Assembly: GCA_905479985.1 (NCBI GenBank)
Contig: CAJQOM010000010.1
Location: 1-56,051, forward strand
DNA from: an uncultured Gammaproteobacteria bacterium
Lineage (GTDB): Bacteria; Pseudomonadota; Gammaproteobacteria; Nitrosococcales; Methylophagaceae
Length of the DNA: 56,051 nucleotides
Reading direction: 5' to 3'
The position numbers and the translations under genes were made by a program. Below are positions 25,970 to 35,004 of the stretch, piece after piece; position 1 is the stretch's first letter; every line of letters starts with the position of its first letter. The notes under the pieces were generated by a model. That model saw only the letters and a program-made list of their open reading frames with translations, was not told the origin of the DNA and ran no database searches.

Positions 25970-28585
25970 TTAACCGGTATTTCGCATACCCGCGGAAATG
26001 CCCGTCATGGTGACTTTCAACGCTTTTTCTAAAATGGGGTCGATGCTGTCAGTCTCACGTTGTCTTTTCAATAATTCAGCTTGTAAATAATTGAGCGGAT
26101 CAATATAAGGTTTACGTGCTTGAATAGACAGCTGCAAAGCAGGACTATCATCAAGTAAGTTACTTTGTTTTTTCAGATCATTAATGAGATCGGTCAACCG
26201 AAGTAAATCTTGACGTAATTGCTCACCAAGGTAGCCTAACTCTGGTTCAGTGAGTAGCTTTTCATAGTGGCTGCTGATAGCAATGTCTGCTTTGCCGGCC
26301 ACCATTTCTAACAGATCAATAAAACTACTAAAAAACGGCCAGTTTTTTAACATATCTTCGAAGACGTCAGGCTCATTTTTCAAGGCATACTCTAAGGCCT
26401 GAGTTGAACCAAGCCAACTGGGTAAATTCAATCTGACCTGCATCCAAGCAAACATCCAAGGAATCGCTCTCAGGCTTTCCACACCACCAGATGCTTTACG
26501 TTTAGCGGGTCGAGAACCTAAAGCGAGTTTAGCCAACTCTTGTTCAGGGGTAAGACTACGGAAATAAGCAACAAAGTTTGGGTCTTCTTGAACGACATCA
26601 CGATAGCCCGCCAAACTATGTTGTGCCATGGCTTTGATTAAGTCGCGCCATTCAGCTTTCGGCTCAGCGGTTGGAGATAGCGTCGAGCGCAACGTGGTGC
26701 CGACATAATCACAAAGACTATTAAAAGCAACACGCGGCATACCAAACTTATAACGAATCATTTCGCCCTGTTCCGTGACACGGATATGACCAGAGACTGA
26801 TCCCGGTGGCTGAGAATCCATCGCTTTTCGTAGCGGGCCGCCCCCACGACCAATCGTACCGCCACGGCCATGGAAAAAAGTCAGATCAATTTGATAATGA
26901 CTAGCCAATGACATCAATTCTTCTTGTGCCTCATATTGAGCCCAAGTCGCTGCCAGTTTACCCGCATCCTTGCCTGAGTCAGAGTAGCCAATCATCACCG
27001 TTTGTTTGCCAGCGGTGTATTGTTGATACCAATTATTACGCCAGAGATCATTCATGACCTGAGAGGCATTATTGAGATCATCTAAGGTCTCAAACAACGG
27101 CATAATTGGCATATTCCATTGCACATGACTTTCTTTTAATAATAAGGCGACAGCCAACACATCAGACGCTTGTTTGGCCATGGAAATAATATAATGCGAT
27201 AACGCTGATTGCGGTTGTTCAGCAATGACGCGACAGGTGGCGAGCACTTCTTCAGTATCGGCACTTTTAGGCCATTTTTCAGGAATAAGAGGGCGTTTAC
27301 TCGCGAGTTGTTCGAATAAAAACTGCTGTTTCTTTTCTTCATCCCATTGTTCATAACTACCGAGTTCAAGGTGTTTTGTTAATTCATCAAGCGCCTGCAC
27401 ATGACGGGCACTGTCTTGACGAATATCCAAAGGAACTAGATTGATACCAAAGGCTTTAACGCGGCGAATAGTGTTGATAATAGGACCATTAGCGACATAA
27501 TCATAACCATCATCAATCAGTGATTGATGAATGATAAGCAGTGGTTCAAGCAACGCTTCGGTGGTGTTAATAACGGTGCTCGGCGTCAAAACTTGTTCAT
27601 TTTTTAGCCTTTGTTCAATCCAGTCTCGAGTCGCTAATAAGCGCCGTTTTAAGGTGTTGAGGACACTACGGTAAGGCGCATCAACATTGCCAGATAAGGC
27701 CGTGAGTTTAATCTGATGACTGTTCATACTTAACTCATCAGCCAAAGCCTCGATGTCGTAATAATATAAATCAGCTGCTTTCCAACGGGCTAACAAAATC
27801 GCCTGTTCCGTTACATCGTGCGTGACATTGGGGTTACCATCGCGATCGCCCCCCATCCATGAGAAAAACTCAAAAATATTACTGTCTAAGCTGAGCGGTG
27901 CATTGAAATATTTTTGGCATAAGTCATCGATATGCCGCGTGGTATTGGGAACCGCATACCAAAAGCTATTTTCGATAACAGCAAACCCCCATTTAGCTTC
28001 ATCAATAGCAGAAGGGCGGAGCTTTCTAATTTCATTGGTGTTCCAAACTTCCTCAATGAGACGATGTAGTCGATTTTCAGATTGTTTTTGTTCATAACTG
28101 AGCAAATCACCACGTTGGCAATCCGTCAGTGTATTAGCGACTTTTTCATATTTACGAATGAGCGTACGGCGCGTCACTTCAGTCGGGTGAGCGGTTAAGA
28201 CAAAACTGATTTTAAGCTTAGATAAACAGTCTAAAACAGCGCCAGGGGAATGCGTTTTTAACAGCTCCTGAAATAAACGATCGAGGTGATCCTCATTCTC
28301 AGCCTCAACACTCGAAAAATAGTGATGATCAGCAATATTAGCTAAATTAAGAAATTGATTAAACGATCGGGCAATAGGTAATATCGCTTCATTAGGAAGC
28401 TGGTTTAAATAATCAATTAATGCCGACGCATCGGTATCGGGGTTATCCGCCTGTGCTTTAGACAAAGCACGAATTTCTTCCACTTGTTCATAAATATCAA
28501 TGCCTTCATGTGCCGTTAGCGTTTCTCCTAACAGTCTGCCGAGTAACTTCACATTTTGTCTGAGTGTAACGGGTAAAGCTTGCAT
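25970..28585 (-). CDS. ppc: Phosphoenolpyruvate carboxylase
   Basis: An 871-residue enzyme that makes oxaloacetate from PEP and bicarbonate, replenishing the TCA cycle. Catalytic motifs are FVLTAHPTEVTRRT (about 130), GYSDSGKDAGKLAATW and FHGRGGTIGRGGGP (about 565-575), and the C-terminal end RNTG required for regulation and activity in the family. The length is near the usual 880-930. It is a single gene, with about 400 bases of largely empty DNA upstream. Confidence 0.95.
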   Translation of the reverse strand: MQALPVTLRQNVKLLGRLLGETLTAHEGIDIYEQVEEIRALSKAQADNPDTDASALIDYLNQLPNEAILPIARSFNQFLNLANIADHHYFSSVEAENEDHLDRLFQELLKTHSPGAVLDCLSKLKISFVLTAHPTEVTRRTLIRKYEKVANTLTDCQRGDLLSYEQKQSENRLHRLIEEVWNTNEIRKLRPSAIDEAKWGFAVIENSFWYAVPNTTRHIDDLCQKYFNAPLSLDSNIFEFFSWMGGDRDGNPNVTHDVTEQAILLARWKAADLYYYDIEALADELSMNSHQIKLTALSGNVDAPYRSVLNTLKRRLLATRDWIEQRLKNEQVLTPSTVINTTEALLEPLLIIHQSLIDDGYDYVANGPIINTIRRVKAFGINLVPLDIRQDSARHVQALDELTKHLELGSYEQWDEEKKQQFLFEQLASKRPLIPEKWPKSADTEEVLATCRVIAEQPQSALSHYIISMAKQASDVLAVALLLKESHVQWNMPIMPLFETLDDLNNASQVMNDLWRNNWYQQYTAGKQTVMIGYSDSGKDAGKLAATWAQYEAQEELMSLASHYQIDLTFFHGRGGTIGRGGGPLRKAMDSQPPGSVSGHIRVTEQGEMIRYKFGMPRVAFNSLCDYVGTTLRSTLSPTAEPKAEWRDLIKAMAQHSLAGYRDVVQEDPNFVAYFRSLTPEQELAKLALGSRPAKRKASGGVESLRAIPWMFAWMQVRLNLPSWLGSTQALEYALKNEPDVFEDMLKNWPFFSSFIDLLEMVAGKADIAISSHYEKLLTEPELGYLGEQLRQDLLRLTDLINDLKKQSNLLDDSPALQLSIQARKPYIDPLNYLQAELLKRQRETDSIDPILEKALKVTMTGISAGMRNTG

Positions 28586-28915
28586 TGCATCTCCATAAGG
28601 GAAGAGTCATAAGGTATTGGAAATAAAGTCTAGCCGCTACAACGCGATAGCCAACCGAAAATCAAGCGTTGAATTAAGGAGGTATAAAATGAAGTCAGTC
28701 GCTAATGTAAGTGATTAACCAGCATTGGTAGAATCAGAACCAATGATATCATTTACAAAGAGGGTGTTAAAGATTTACCAAGATCTTGGTGAGCACTGAT
28801 TCAACATTAGTTACTTGAAAAATAAAATATCCCGAGACACGTTTATTTTCTTTAATTAAATAAATTTGTCCCCTTTTCGCAGGGATCTCTATCGTGATTT
28901 GATTCTTTATCTACA
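28586..28915. other. Intergenic stretch with a possible broken small gene
   Basis: Upstream of ppc there is no normal gene. A strong AAGGAGG ribosome site at about 28677-28683 precedes ATG 28689, but the frame stops after nine codons at TAA 28716. The same frame then continues open to TGA at 28797-28799. It may be a short leader peptide or a degraded small gene. Nothing else was recognised here. Confidence 0.3.
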
Positions 28916-28980
28916 CATAACGCCTCAATGTGCGGCTAATGGTGCGAAGGAGCATTAGTCAGAACCATTAACTTGTTATA
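28916..28980 (-). other. attC-like recombination site ending the TIR cassette
   Basis: Read on the minus strand it begins TATAACAAG (28980-28972) and ends AGGCGTTATG, closely matching the ends of the element at 71-142 (TAACAAG...AGGCGTTAT). Outer arms TAAC/GTTA, three-base spacers, then TTAATG and TCAATG-complement arms (28966-28971 with 28925-28930), and a central CTAATG/CATTAG stem (28936-28941, 28953-28958) with an 11-base loop. This is the nested palindrome of an attC site. It begins nine bases after the stop of the TIR gene. Confidence 0.65.
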
Positions 28981-28987
28981 CGTTTCT

Positions 28988-29611
28988 TTATGCATGCTCG
29001 ACACCACGTTGTTTTACTAGCTCAAATTCCTCATAGGCTTCAGATTTAGTGTAGGCATTTTCAATATATTTCTCTGGGTCTTTGAGAAAATCTTCTTCAT
29101 CAATGATTGAAATATATGACCCATTGAGTTGGCTGTAGGTTTTACAATCAGTGCATGCATGCTCATGGTTGGGTCGATTAAATCTGTTATTGTTAATAAT
29201 ATCTAGCAAAGGTTCTTTTGATACAGTTCTAACAGTACAGACATCATCCTTTGTATTTTTTGATACTAACCAGTCATAGCTACCATTTACTTTCTGTACA
29301 ACTCCAACAATTCCATTTGTTTTAGATGTGCGCCCATTTCGACTAATCTCTTTTAAGCAGTATTCGACTTCCCAATCTATCCAATCACTTTCTTTAATAT
29401 TGGGTGATAAAAGCACAATGGTTACAGATGTACCGTGCATCATATCTGCTAAATTATTTTTGATATTTTCTGTCGACGTATCCGTTAAATCTGGAGAGTC
29501 AGCGGTTTCTCCCTGATAATAGGTTGAGTCATCACCTAATGCTTTTAATATCGTATTTCTAAGTGTTTGTGCTTCACTATATTTGTATGAGATAAATGTT
29601 TTTCTGGCCAT
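28988..29611 (-). CDS. TIR-like (ThsB / MTH538-type) protein, candidate defence gene
   Basis: A 207-residue protein. The first 110 or so residues look like the TIR-like domain of Thoeris ThsB. RKTFISYKYSEA opens the domain and VTIVLLSPNIKESDWIDWEVEYCL carries the W-x-x-W-E motif whose glutamate (E81) is the expected catalytic residue. The C-terminal half has a HACTDC cysteine pair (CxxC) and an acidic tail. In Thoeris the TIR protein detects phage and makes an NAD-derived signal for an effector. The gene follows the membrane protein gene by 13 bases with AAGGGA as ribosome site, so they are cotranscribed. Function as defence is inferred. Confidence 0.7.
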   Translation of the reverse strand: MARKTFISYKYSEAQTLRNTILKALGDDSTYYQGETADSPDLTDTSTENIKNNLADMMHGTSVTIVLLSPNIKESDWIDWEVEYCLKEISRNGRTSKTNGIVGVVQKVNGSYDWLVSKNTKDDVCTVRTVSKEPLLDIINNNRFNRPNHEHACTDCKTYSQLNGSYISIIDEEDFLKDPEKYIENAYTKSEAYEEFELVKQRGVEHA

Positions 29612-29624
29612 GCTAATCCCTTAA

Positions 29625-30041
29625 CTACATTTTTGATAAATAACAAAAAATACCAATTATTAATATTGAAAGTGGAAGGTATAAACTTATTATGGTGGGT
29701 GACCTAAATACTTTAAAAAAGCAGTAATCATCTTCTTTATATAAGTCAGGCCTCATTTCGTACGGTTTTAGATTGGGTTGTGTATCCGTAATCCCACTAA
29801 TGTCTTTGTACAAGCCCCTAAATTTTCGTTCTTGCATTAGGTAATAGCTATCTAAAAGCCAAAAAATAATTGTTGGTACTAATGAAATGAGTATAAAAAG
29901 CTCATTTTTAGTAGAGGCATAGACAGCTAGAAGTGCTGATAATATTGTGACACTCCAGCCCTTTATTTGAAATGAGTTTGTATTCATTCGTGTAATAACT
30001 GCCTGTACAAACTCTAAGTGCTTTATCTTATCTTGATCCAT
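29625..30041 (-). CDS. Three-helix membrane protein paired with the TIR protein
   Basis: A 138-residue protein. An amphipathic N-terminal helix (HLEFVQAVITRMNTNSFQIKGW) leads into two close membrane helices (about 28-45 and 47-68). A cytoplasmic loop with YYLMQERKFRGLY follows, and a third helix (about 115-135) ends the protein. Proteins of this type recur beside TIR-like genes, to my recollection, but I cannot name the family. It has no Macro domain, unlike the membrane effector of type II Thoeris. A good AAGGAG ribosome site precedes ATG 30041. A membrane-damaging effector role is a hypothesis. Confidence 0.65.
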   Translation of the reverse strand: MDQDKIKHLEFVQAVITRMNTNSFQIKGWSVTILSALLAVYASTKNELFILISLVPTIIFWLLDSYYLMQERKFRGLYKDISGITDTQPNLKPYEMRPDLYKEDDYCFFKVFRSPTIISLYLPLSILIIGIFCYLSKM

Positions 30042-30077
30042 ATTAACTCCTTAGCGCCCTGTGCTAGATGAACTTAT

Positions 30078-30112
30078 AACAGCCTGTTAATGAGGAACGA
30101 GTCCTCATTAAC
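30078..30112 (-). other. Half-degenerate attC-like hairpin at the cassette start
   Basis: An 11-bp perfect hairpin GTTAATGAGGA / TCCTCATTAAC (30086-30096 and 30102-30112, loop ACGAG). On the minus strand it is followed by AGGCT and GTTAT (30083-30077), the expected L'-spacer-R' order. The opposite outer arm (TAAC) is not recognisable, so this could be a decayed attC or an unrelated hairpin. It marks the probable upstream boundary of the TIR cassette. Confidence 0.35.
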
Positions 30113-30357
30113 AATATTAACGGGAATCCCTTATAATTATTTTGGGGTCTGAATGAGATTTTCATAAGCAACTGTTTTCCCTTTATTTTTAGTCAAAATC
30201 CGTTTTGTCAGCTTTTTATTAAAGAGGCAAGGTTCCTTTTTAATATTGCTAGAGAGTAGCGATGACTCATACCTTGCCATTGATAGTTGATGCTAGTCAA
30301 TTGAATTAGCAGATATTGATCAGCTGAAAAGCCGGATGATCGCGTACAATACCCGCC

Positions 30358-32262
30358 ATGATTAAGCTACAAAACCTTTCTGTCCGTCGTGGCATCCGAT
30401 TATTATTTGAATCTGTTAATTTAACCATTAATCCGGGTAAAAAAGTCGGTTTAACGGGCGCTAATGGCACGGGGAAGTCGAGCCTGTTCGCTTTATTGCA
30501 AGATCAGCTACAAGCCGATCATGGCAGCATGTCGTTTCCCCCGCATTGGGTGACGGCACATGTGGCACAAGAAACACCGGCAGTTGATATGTCTGCACTG
30601 GATTATGCATTACAAGGTGATGCTCAATATGTCACATTGCAAACGGCATTGGTTAAGGCCGAAGCAGAACACGATGGTGCACAGCAAAGCGAATTACATG
30701 ATCAGTTGGCTGCCATTGATGCCTACACGGCACGCAGTCGAGCCGGCAAGTTATTGCATGGCTTAGGGTTTACGGCCGATCAAGAATCCCAGCCTGTCAC
30801 TAGTTTTTCTGGTGGCTGGCGGATGCGATTAAATTTGGCACAAGCTTTGATGTGCCGTTCGGACTTATTACTGCTTGATGAGCCGACCAATCATCTTGAT
30901 TTAGAAGCGGTATATTGGCTAGAAGAATGGCTTCGTATTTACCAAGGTACTTTGGTGCTGATTTCGCATGATCGTGATTTTTTAGATCGGGTTGTTACCC
31001 AAGTCTGTCATATCGAACATCAAGGTATTAAAAGTTATACCGGTAATTATTCGGCTTTTGAATTAGCAAGAGCAGAGCACCTTGCTAATCAACAAGCGGC
31101 GCATCAAAAGCAGCAGCGTGAGGTTGCCCATATCCGTAGCTATGTCACGCGCTTTAAAGCCCAAGCCACTAAAGCCAGACAAGCGCAAAGTCGTATCAAA
31201 GCATTAGAGCGGATGGAGTTGATCGCACCTGCCCATGTTGATTCACCCTTTCATTTTCGTTTTTTACCGCCATCGCGGTTAACAACGCCCTTGTTGAGCT
31301 TGGATAAAATTGCCGTGGGCTATGGCGAGACGCCATTATTATCAGGTATTAAACTCTCACTCGCACCGGGCGACCGGATAGGGTTATTAGGCCCCAATGG
31401 TGCCGGTAAATCGACGCTCATTAAATTGATAGCGGGTGTCTTGCCACCGCTACAAGGTAAGCGTAAAGAAGGCAAAGACATACGCATTGCTTACTTTGCT
31501 CAGCATCAATTAGAACAACTTTATATGGATGACAGCCCGGTCAAACATATACAACGACTTGACCCAAAGGCATCAGAGGGCGAATGTCGAAACTTTGTCG
31601 GCGGCTTTGGCTTTCATGGCGATGATGCGCTCGCACCTGTGGGCCCATTTTCGGGCGGTGAAAAAGCCCGACTTGTTTTGGCTTTACTGGTGTATCAAAA
31701 GCCAGCGGTACTGTTATTAGATGAACCGACCAACCATTTAGATTTGGAAATGCGGTTGGCATTAACGATGGCATTGCAAGACTTTGAAGGTGCTTTGATT
31801 GTAGTGTCACATGATAGACATCTATTGCGGACAGTAGCAGATGAACTTTGGTTGGTAGCAGATGGCCAAGCCAAGGTGTTCGACGGCGATTTGGATGATT
31901 ACCGCCAATGGCTGCTTGTAAAAGATAAGCCCTTGAAGAATAAACCTGAAAAAGGTGAAACGTTAGTGTCTGCAGCCAATACTAAAAAAGGTGATAGACA
32001 GGCAGCAGCTGAGGCGAGACAGCGCTTACAACCCTTGCGCAATACAGTTAAAAAAACAGAGAAAGAGATGAATGCCTTGCAAAAGATCATTGGTGATGTC
32101 GAGCAAAAACTCGCCGATAATAGCCTGTATGAAGCGGCAGAAAAAGAGAGGCTGAAAGCGTTACTCGCTGAGCAAGCAGCTGCAAAATCAGAATTAGAGT
32201 TGGTCGAAATGGCATGGTTAGAAGCCAGTGAGGCCATAGAGTTAGCAGCACAACAAACTTAA
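30358..32262 (+). CDS. yheS: ABC-F ATPase YheS
   Basis: A 634-residue soluble ABC-F protein with two ATPase domains. GANGTGKSS and GPNGAGKST are the Walker A motifs. FSGGWRMRLNLAQAL and FSGGEKARLVLAL are the signatures, and [12 protein letters not shown] occurs in both halves. A Lys/Gln-rich linker (about 235-285) ends IKALERMELIAPAHVDSPFHFRF. A C-terminal coiled coil (about 540-634) follows. It matches E. coli YheS closely in length and in the linker motif. It is followed 36 bases later by uup, another ABC-F gene. Confidence 0.92.
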   Translation: MIKLQNLSVRRGIRLLFESVNLTINPGKKVGLTGANGTGKSSLFALLQDQLQADHGSMSFPPHWVTAHVAQETPAVDMSALDYALQGDAQYVTLQTALVKAEAEHDGAQQSELHDQLAAIDAYTARSRAGKLLHGLGFTADQESQPVTSFSGGWRMRLNLAQALMCRSDLLLLDEPTNHLDLEAVYWLEEWLRIYQGTLVLISHDRDFLDRVVTQVCHIEHQGIKSYTGNYSAFELARAEHLANQQAAHQKQQREVAHIRSYVTRFKAQATKARQAQSRIKALERMELIAPAHVDSPFHFRFLPPSRLTTPLLSLDKIAVGYGETPLLSGIKLSLAPGDRIGLLGPNGAGKSTLIKLIAGVLPPLQGKRKEGKDIRIAYFAQHQLEQLYMDDSPVKHIQRLDPKASEGECRNFVGGFGFHGDDALAPVGPFSGGEKARLVLALLVYQKPAVLLLDEPTNHLDLEMRLALTMALQDFEGALIVVSHDRHLLRTVADELWLVADGQAKVFDGDLDDYRQWLLVKDKPLKNKPEKGETLVSAANTKKGDRQAAAEARQRLQPLRNTVKKTEKEMNALQKIIGDVEQKLADNSLYEAAEKERLKALLAEQAAAKSELELVEMAWLEASEAIELAAQQT

Positions 32263-32298
32263 ACCTAAGCGTTAAGCTTATTAAACCGAGGAAGCAAT

Positions 32299-34188
32299 GT
32301 GGCTTTATTGTCATTAAAACAAGTCACCGTCAGTTATGGCGGCCCAAACTTATTAAATAAGGTCGATTTTCAACTCGATCGAGGCGAACGTGTTTGTCTT
32401 GTTGGCCGTAACGGCGCGGGTAAATCAACCTTGATGAAGCTGATTGCAGGTGACATCACAGCAGATGCAGGTGAAATTAATGGTCAAAACTTAAAAATAG
32501 CCAGACTTGAACAAGAGGTATCCGGCAGTACGGATGGATCCGTGTTTGATGTTGTAGCGCAAGGCCTAGGTGAGGTTGCACCATTACTAATTGAATATCA
32601 CCATGTTTTACATCGGCTTGAAACTGATTATTCGGATGCGGTATTAGCCGATCTTGAGAAGGCCCAGCATAAACTAGAAGCGGCAGATGGTTGGACAGTT
32701 GAACAGCGTGTCGAAAGTGTTATTTCTCGTTTATCGCTTGATGCTGACAGTGAGTTTTCAGCCTTATCTGGTGGGATGAAGCGTCGGGTGTTATTGGCAC
32801 AAGCCTTGGTGAAAGACCCCGACATTTTATTGCTGGATGAGCCGACGAACCATTTGGATATTAGCTCTATTACCTGGTTAGAGGAGTTTCTGAAAAGTTA
32901 TGCCGGGACGGTTTTATTCATCACCCATGATCGGACATTTTTACAATCCTTAGCAACGCGTATTGTTCAGTTAGATCGTGGGAATTTAGTCAGTTTCCCG
33001 GGTGATTACCGTAGCTTTCTTGAGCGTCGAGAAGCTTTATTAGCTGAAGAAGAGTCGCAAAATGCTTTATTCGATAAAAAGCTGGCACAAGAAGAAGTCT
33101 GGATCCGCCAAGGTATTAAAGCCCGTCGAACCCGTAATGAAGGTCGGGTAAGGGCCTTAGAACAATTGCGCCGTGAACGTGGCCAACGCCGTGAAAAGCT
33201 AGGCAACGTCAAAATGCAGTTGCAGGACGCACAGCGCAGCGGCAAATTAGTCATCGAAGCCGAAGACCTAATGCAGAGCTATGATGGTCGCACCTTATTC
33301 TCAGACTTCACGACATTAATTCAACGTGGTGATCGGATTGGTGTCATCGGGCCAAATGGCTGTGGCAAGAGTACCTTACTGTCGATTTTATTAGGTAAGA
33401 ATAAACCTGAGCAAGGTGAAGTGACACAGGGGACTAATCTAGAAGTCGCTTATTTTGATCAACTGCGTAGCCAACTCGATGAAGAAGCGAGTGTGGTTGA
33501 TAATGTGGGCCAAGGCAGTGATTTTGTCGAAATTGGTAGTGCACGCAAGCATATTATGGGCTATTTACAGGATTTCCTGTTTACGCCAGAGCGCGCTAGA
33601 ACACCGGTTAAAGCATTATCGGGTGGTGAGCGAAATCGCTTATTATTGGCAAAACTGTTCACCCAACCCGCTAATTTATTGGTGATGGATGAGCCGACCA
33701 ATGATTTAGATGCTGAAACCTTGGATTTATTAGAAGATCTGTTGATGAATTATCATGGGACATTGTTATTGGTCAGCCATGACAGGGCATTTCTTAACAA
33801 TGTAGCCACTAGCACCATTGTGTTTGATGATGATAATCAAGTGCGTGAGTATGTGGGCGGTTATGATGATTGGGTACATCAGCGTCAGTTAGATCAGCAA
33901 GAAGCGTCAAATAAGCCGAAGTCAGCACCTAAAGCCATTAAATCAGGTGGCAAAAAATCGAGCTTAACCTATCAAGAACAGTTAGATTTAACGGCATTGC
34001 CTAAGCAAATCGAAACGATGGAATTAAAACAAGTGGAACTGCATGACAAAATCAGTCAGCCAGAATTCTATCAACAGTCCGAGGATAAAGTGGCATCAGT
34101 GCAGGATAAATTAGCCCAATTAACGGAAGAGCTTGAACTGGCATACGATCGCTGGCAACAATTAGAAGCGAAACAGGAAAATGCTTAA
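32299..34188 (+). CDS. uup: ABC-F ATPase Uup
   Basis: A 629-residue Uup-type ABC-F protein with two ATPase domains (GRNGAGKST, GPNGCGKST; LSGGMKRRVLLAQAL, LSGGERNRLLLAKLF). A linker with KARRTRNEGRVRALEQLRRER and a C-terminal coiled-coil DNA-binding-like domain (about 540-629, EEQLDLTALPKQIETME region) follow. Uup affects transposon excision and ribosome-related processes. It uses a GTG start at 32299 with GAGGAAG upstream; the overlapping ATG at 32297 is out of frame and stops after six codons. The stop overlaps the next gene by one base (TAATG). Confidence 0.92.
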   Translation: MALLSLKQVTVSYGGPNLLNKVDFQLDRGERVCLVGRNGAGKSTLMKLIAGDITADAGEINGQNLKIARLEQEVSGSTDGSVFDVVAQGLGEVAPLLIEYHHVLHRLETDYSDAVLADLEKAQHKLEAADGWTVEQRVESVISRLSLDADSEFSALSGGMKRRVLLAQALVKDPDILLLDEPTNHLDISSITWLEEFLKSYAGTVLFITHDRTFLQSLATRIVQLDRGNLVSFPGDYRSFLERREALLAEEESQNALFDKKLAQEEVWIRQGIKARRTRNEGRVRALEQLRRERGQRREKLGNVKMQLQDAQRSGKLVIEAEDLMQSYDGRTLFSDFTTLIQRGDRIGVIGPNGCGKSTLLSILLGKNKPEQGEVTQGTNLEVAYFDQLRSQLDEEASVVDNVGQGSDFVEIGSARKHIMGYLQDFLFTPERARTPVKALSGGERNRLLLAKLFTQPANLLVMDEPTNDLDAETLDLLEDLLMNYHGTLLLVSHDRAFLNNVATSTIVFDDDNQVREYVGGYDDWVHQRQLDQQEASNKPKSAPKAIKSGGKKSSLTYQEQLDLTALPKQIETMELKQVELHDKISQPEFYQQSEDKVASVQDKLAQLTEELELAYDRWQQLEAKQENA

Positions 34189-34958
34189 TGGCAGAAGCTG
34201 AATTAGTTTATTCAGTTGAAGAAAATGGCAGGCTGATTAAAGTCTGGCAACAAGCGGAGCTGCGTTGGTTGGAGTTTGGTGATGAACTCATTCAGACAGA
34301 AATCGATTTAGCTCGCCCCGACTTTTTACCGGAGTCTTTTTCCAGAGCAATGCTGTCAGGGGCATTATTTAACAGCAAGGTACCCGAAAAGGTATTGTTG
34401 GCTGGTACGGGTGGGGGTTCGACAGCACGGTATTTTGCTCACCGCTTTCCAGACGTGATGGGTGATGGCGTGGACTTGTCGCCAGTGGTACTCGATATCG
34501 CACAACGGTTTTTTGATTGCCCGAATAAGGGCAATTGGCAATTGATTGAAGCTGATATTCGAGACTATGTGCAGGGCTGCCAAGTTCGTTATGATTTGAT
34601 TGTGATGGATATCGCCATCGGTAATGCCTCACCTGATTGGATGATTGACCCCGCTTTCCTAAATGGCTGCCGTCAGTTACTCACCAATACAGGGCATATA
34701 GCGGTTAACGTCATTGTTGAAAATGAACAGGGTTTCATGACGCAATTAGCGGCGATTAGGGAAGCCTTCGACAGGCAGACTGTCTGTGTGTCGTTACCAG
34801 AACATCGTAATGTGATTGTGTTGGCGTTTAATCAGGCGAATAGTGTGGCACCCAATCCACAGACATTAGAGAAACTAGAAGCGCAATGGCAGGTTGAGTT
34901 TGGTACGTTCTATCAACAAATGCTAAAAGATAACCCTAAAGGTAGCGGCGTCATTTAA
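34188..34958 (+). CDS. Spermidine synthase-like SAM-dependent enzyme
   Basis: A 256-residue protein with a Rossmann methyltransferase fold. VLLAGTGGGSTARYF is the nucleotide-binding loop (about 68-82), GVDLSPVVLDIAQRFF the following acidic strand, and RYDLIVMDIAIG the central strand. This is the layout of the SpeE/spermidine synthase-like superfamily. No dedicated N-terminal SpeE beta domain is clear, so it may not make spermidine. Translation is coupled with uup. Substrate unknown. Confidence 0.7.
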   Translation: MAEAELVYSVEENGRLIKVWQQAELRWLEFGDELIQTEIDLARPDFLPESFSRAMLSGALFNSKVPEKVLLAGTGGGSTARYFAHRFPDVMGDGVDLSPVVLDIAQRFFDCPNKGNWQLIEADIRDYVQGCQVRYDLIVMDIAIGNASPDWMIDPAFLNGCRQLLTNTGHIAVNVIVENEQGFMTQLAAIREAFDRQTVCVSLPEHRNVIVLAFNQANSVAPNPQTLEKLEAQWQVEFGTFYQQMLKDNPKGSGVI

Positions 34959-35004
34959 CACGGTATTTATGTAAGATAGCCAAAATAAATAGAGGAACAG
35001 ATTG

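Larger units (their letters stand above)
28916..30112 (-). mobile_element. Integron-type gene cassette (no integrase) carrying a two-gene TIR module
   Basis: Two minus-strand genes are bounded by an attC-like site after the second stop (28916-28980) and by a half-preserved attC-like hairpin before the first gene (30078-30112). The first ATG is close to this boundary, as in known cassettes. The segment is inserted between ppc and yheS, housekeeping genes, and by eye is more AT-rich than they are. No integrase or attI lies in the window, so this would be an orphan attC cassette. Confidence 0.5.

Noticed and set aside
30262-30360. Short frame resembling the start of a sulfurtransferase (MTHTLPLIVD...) before yheS
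   Set aside because: It stops after 15 codons, continues only after a frameshift and runs into the yheS start; too short to support a gene fragment.
31899-32237. Antisense frame in the yheS 3' end
   Set aside because: Composition mirrors the coiled-coil coding strand; no start context or homology.
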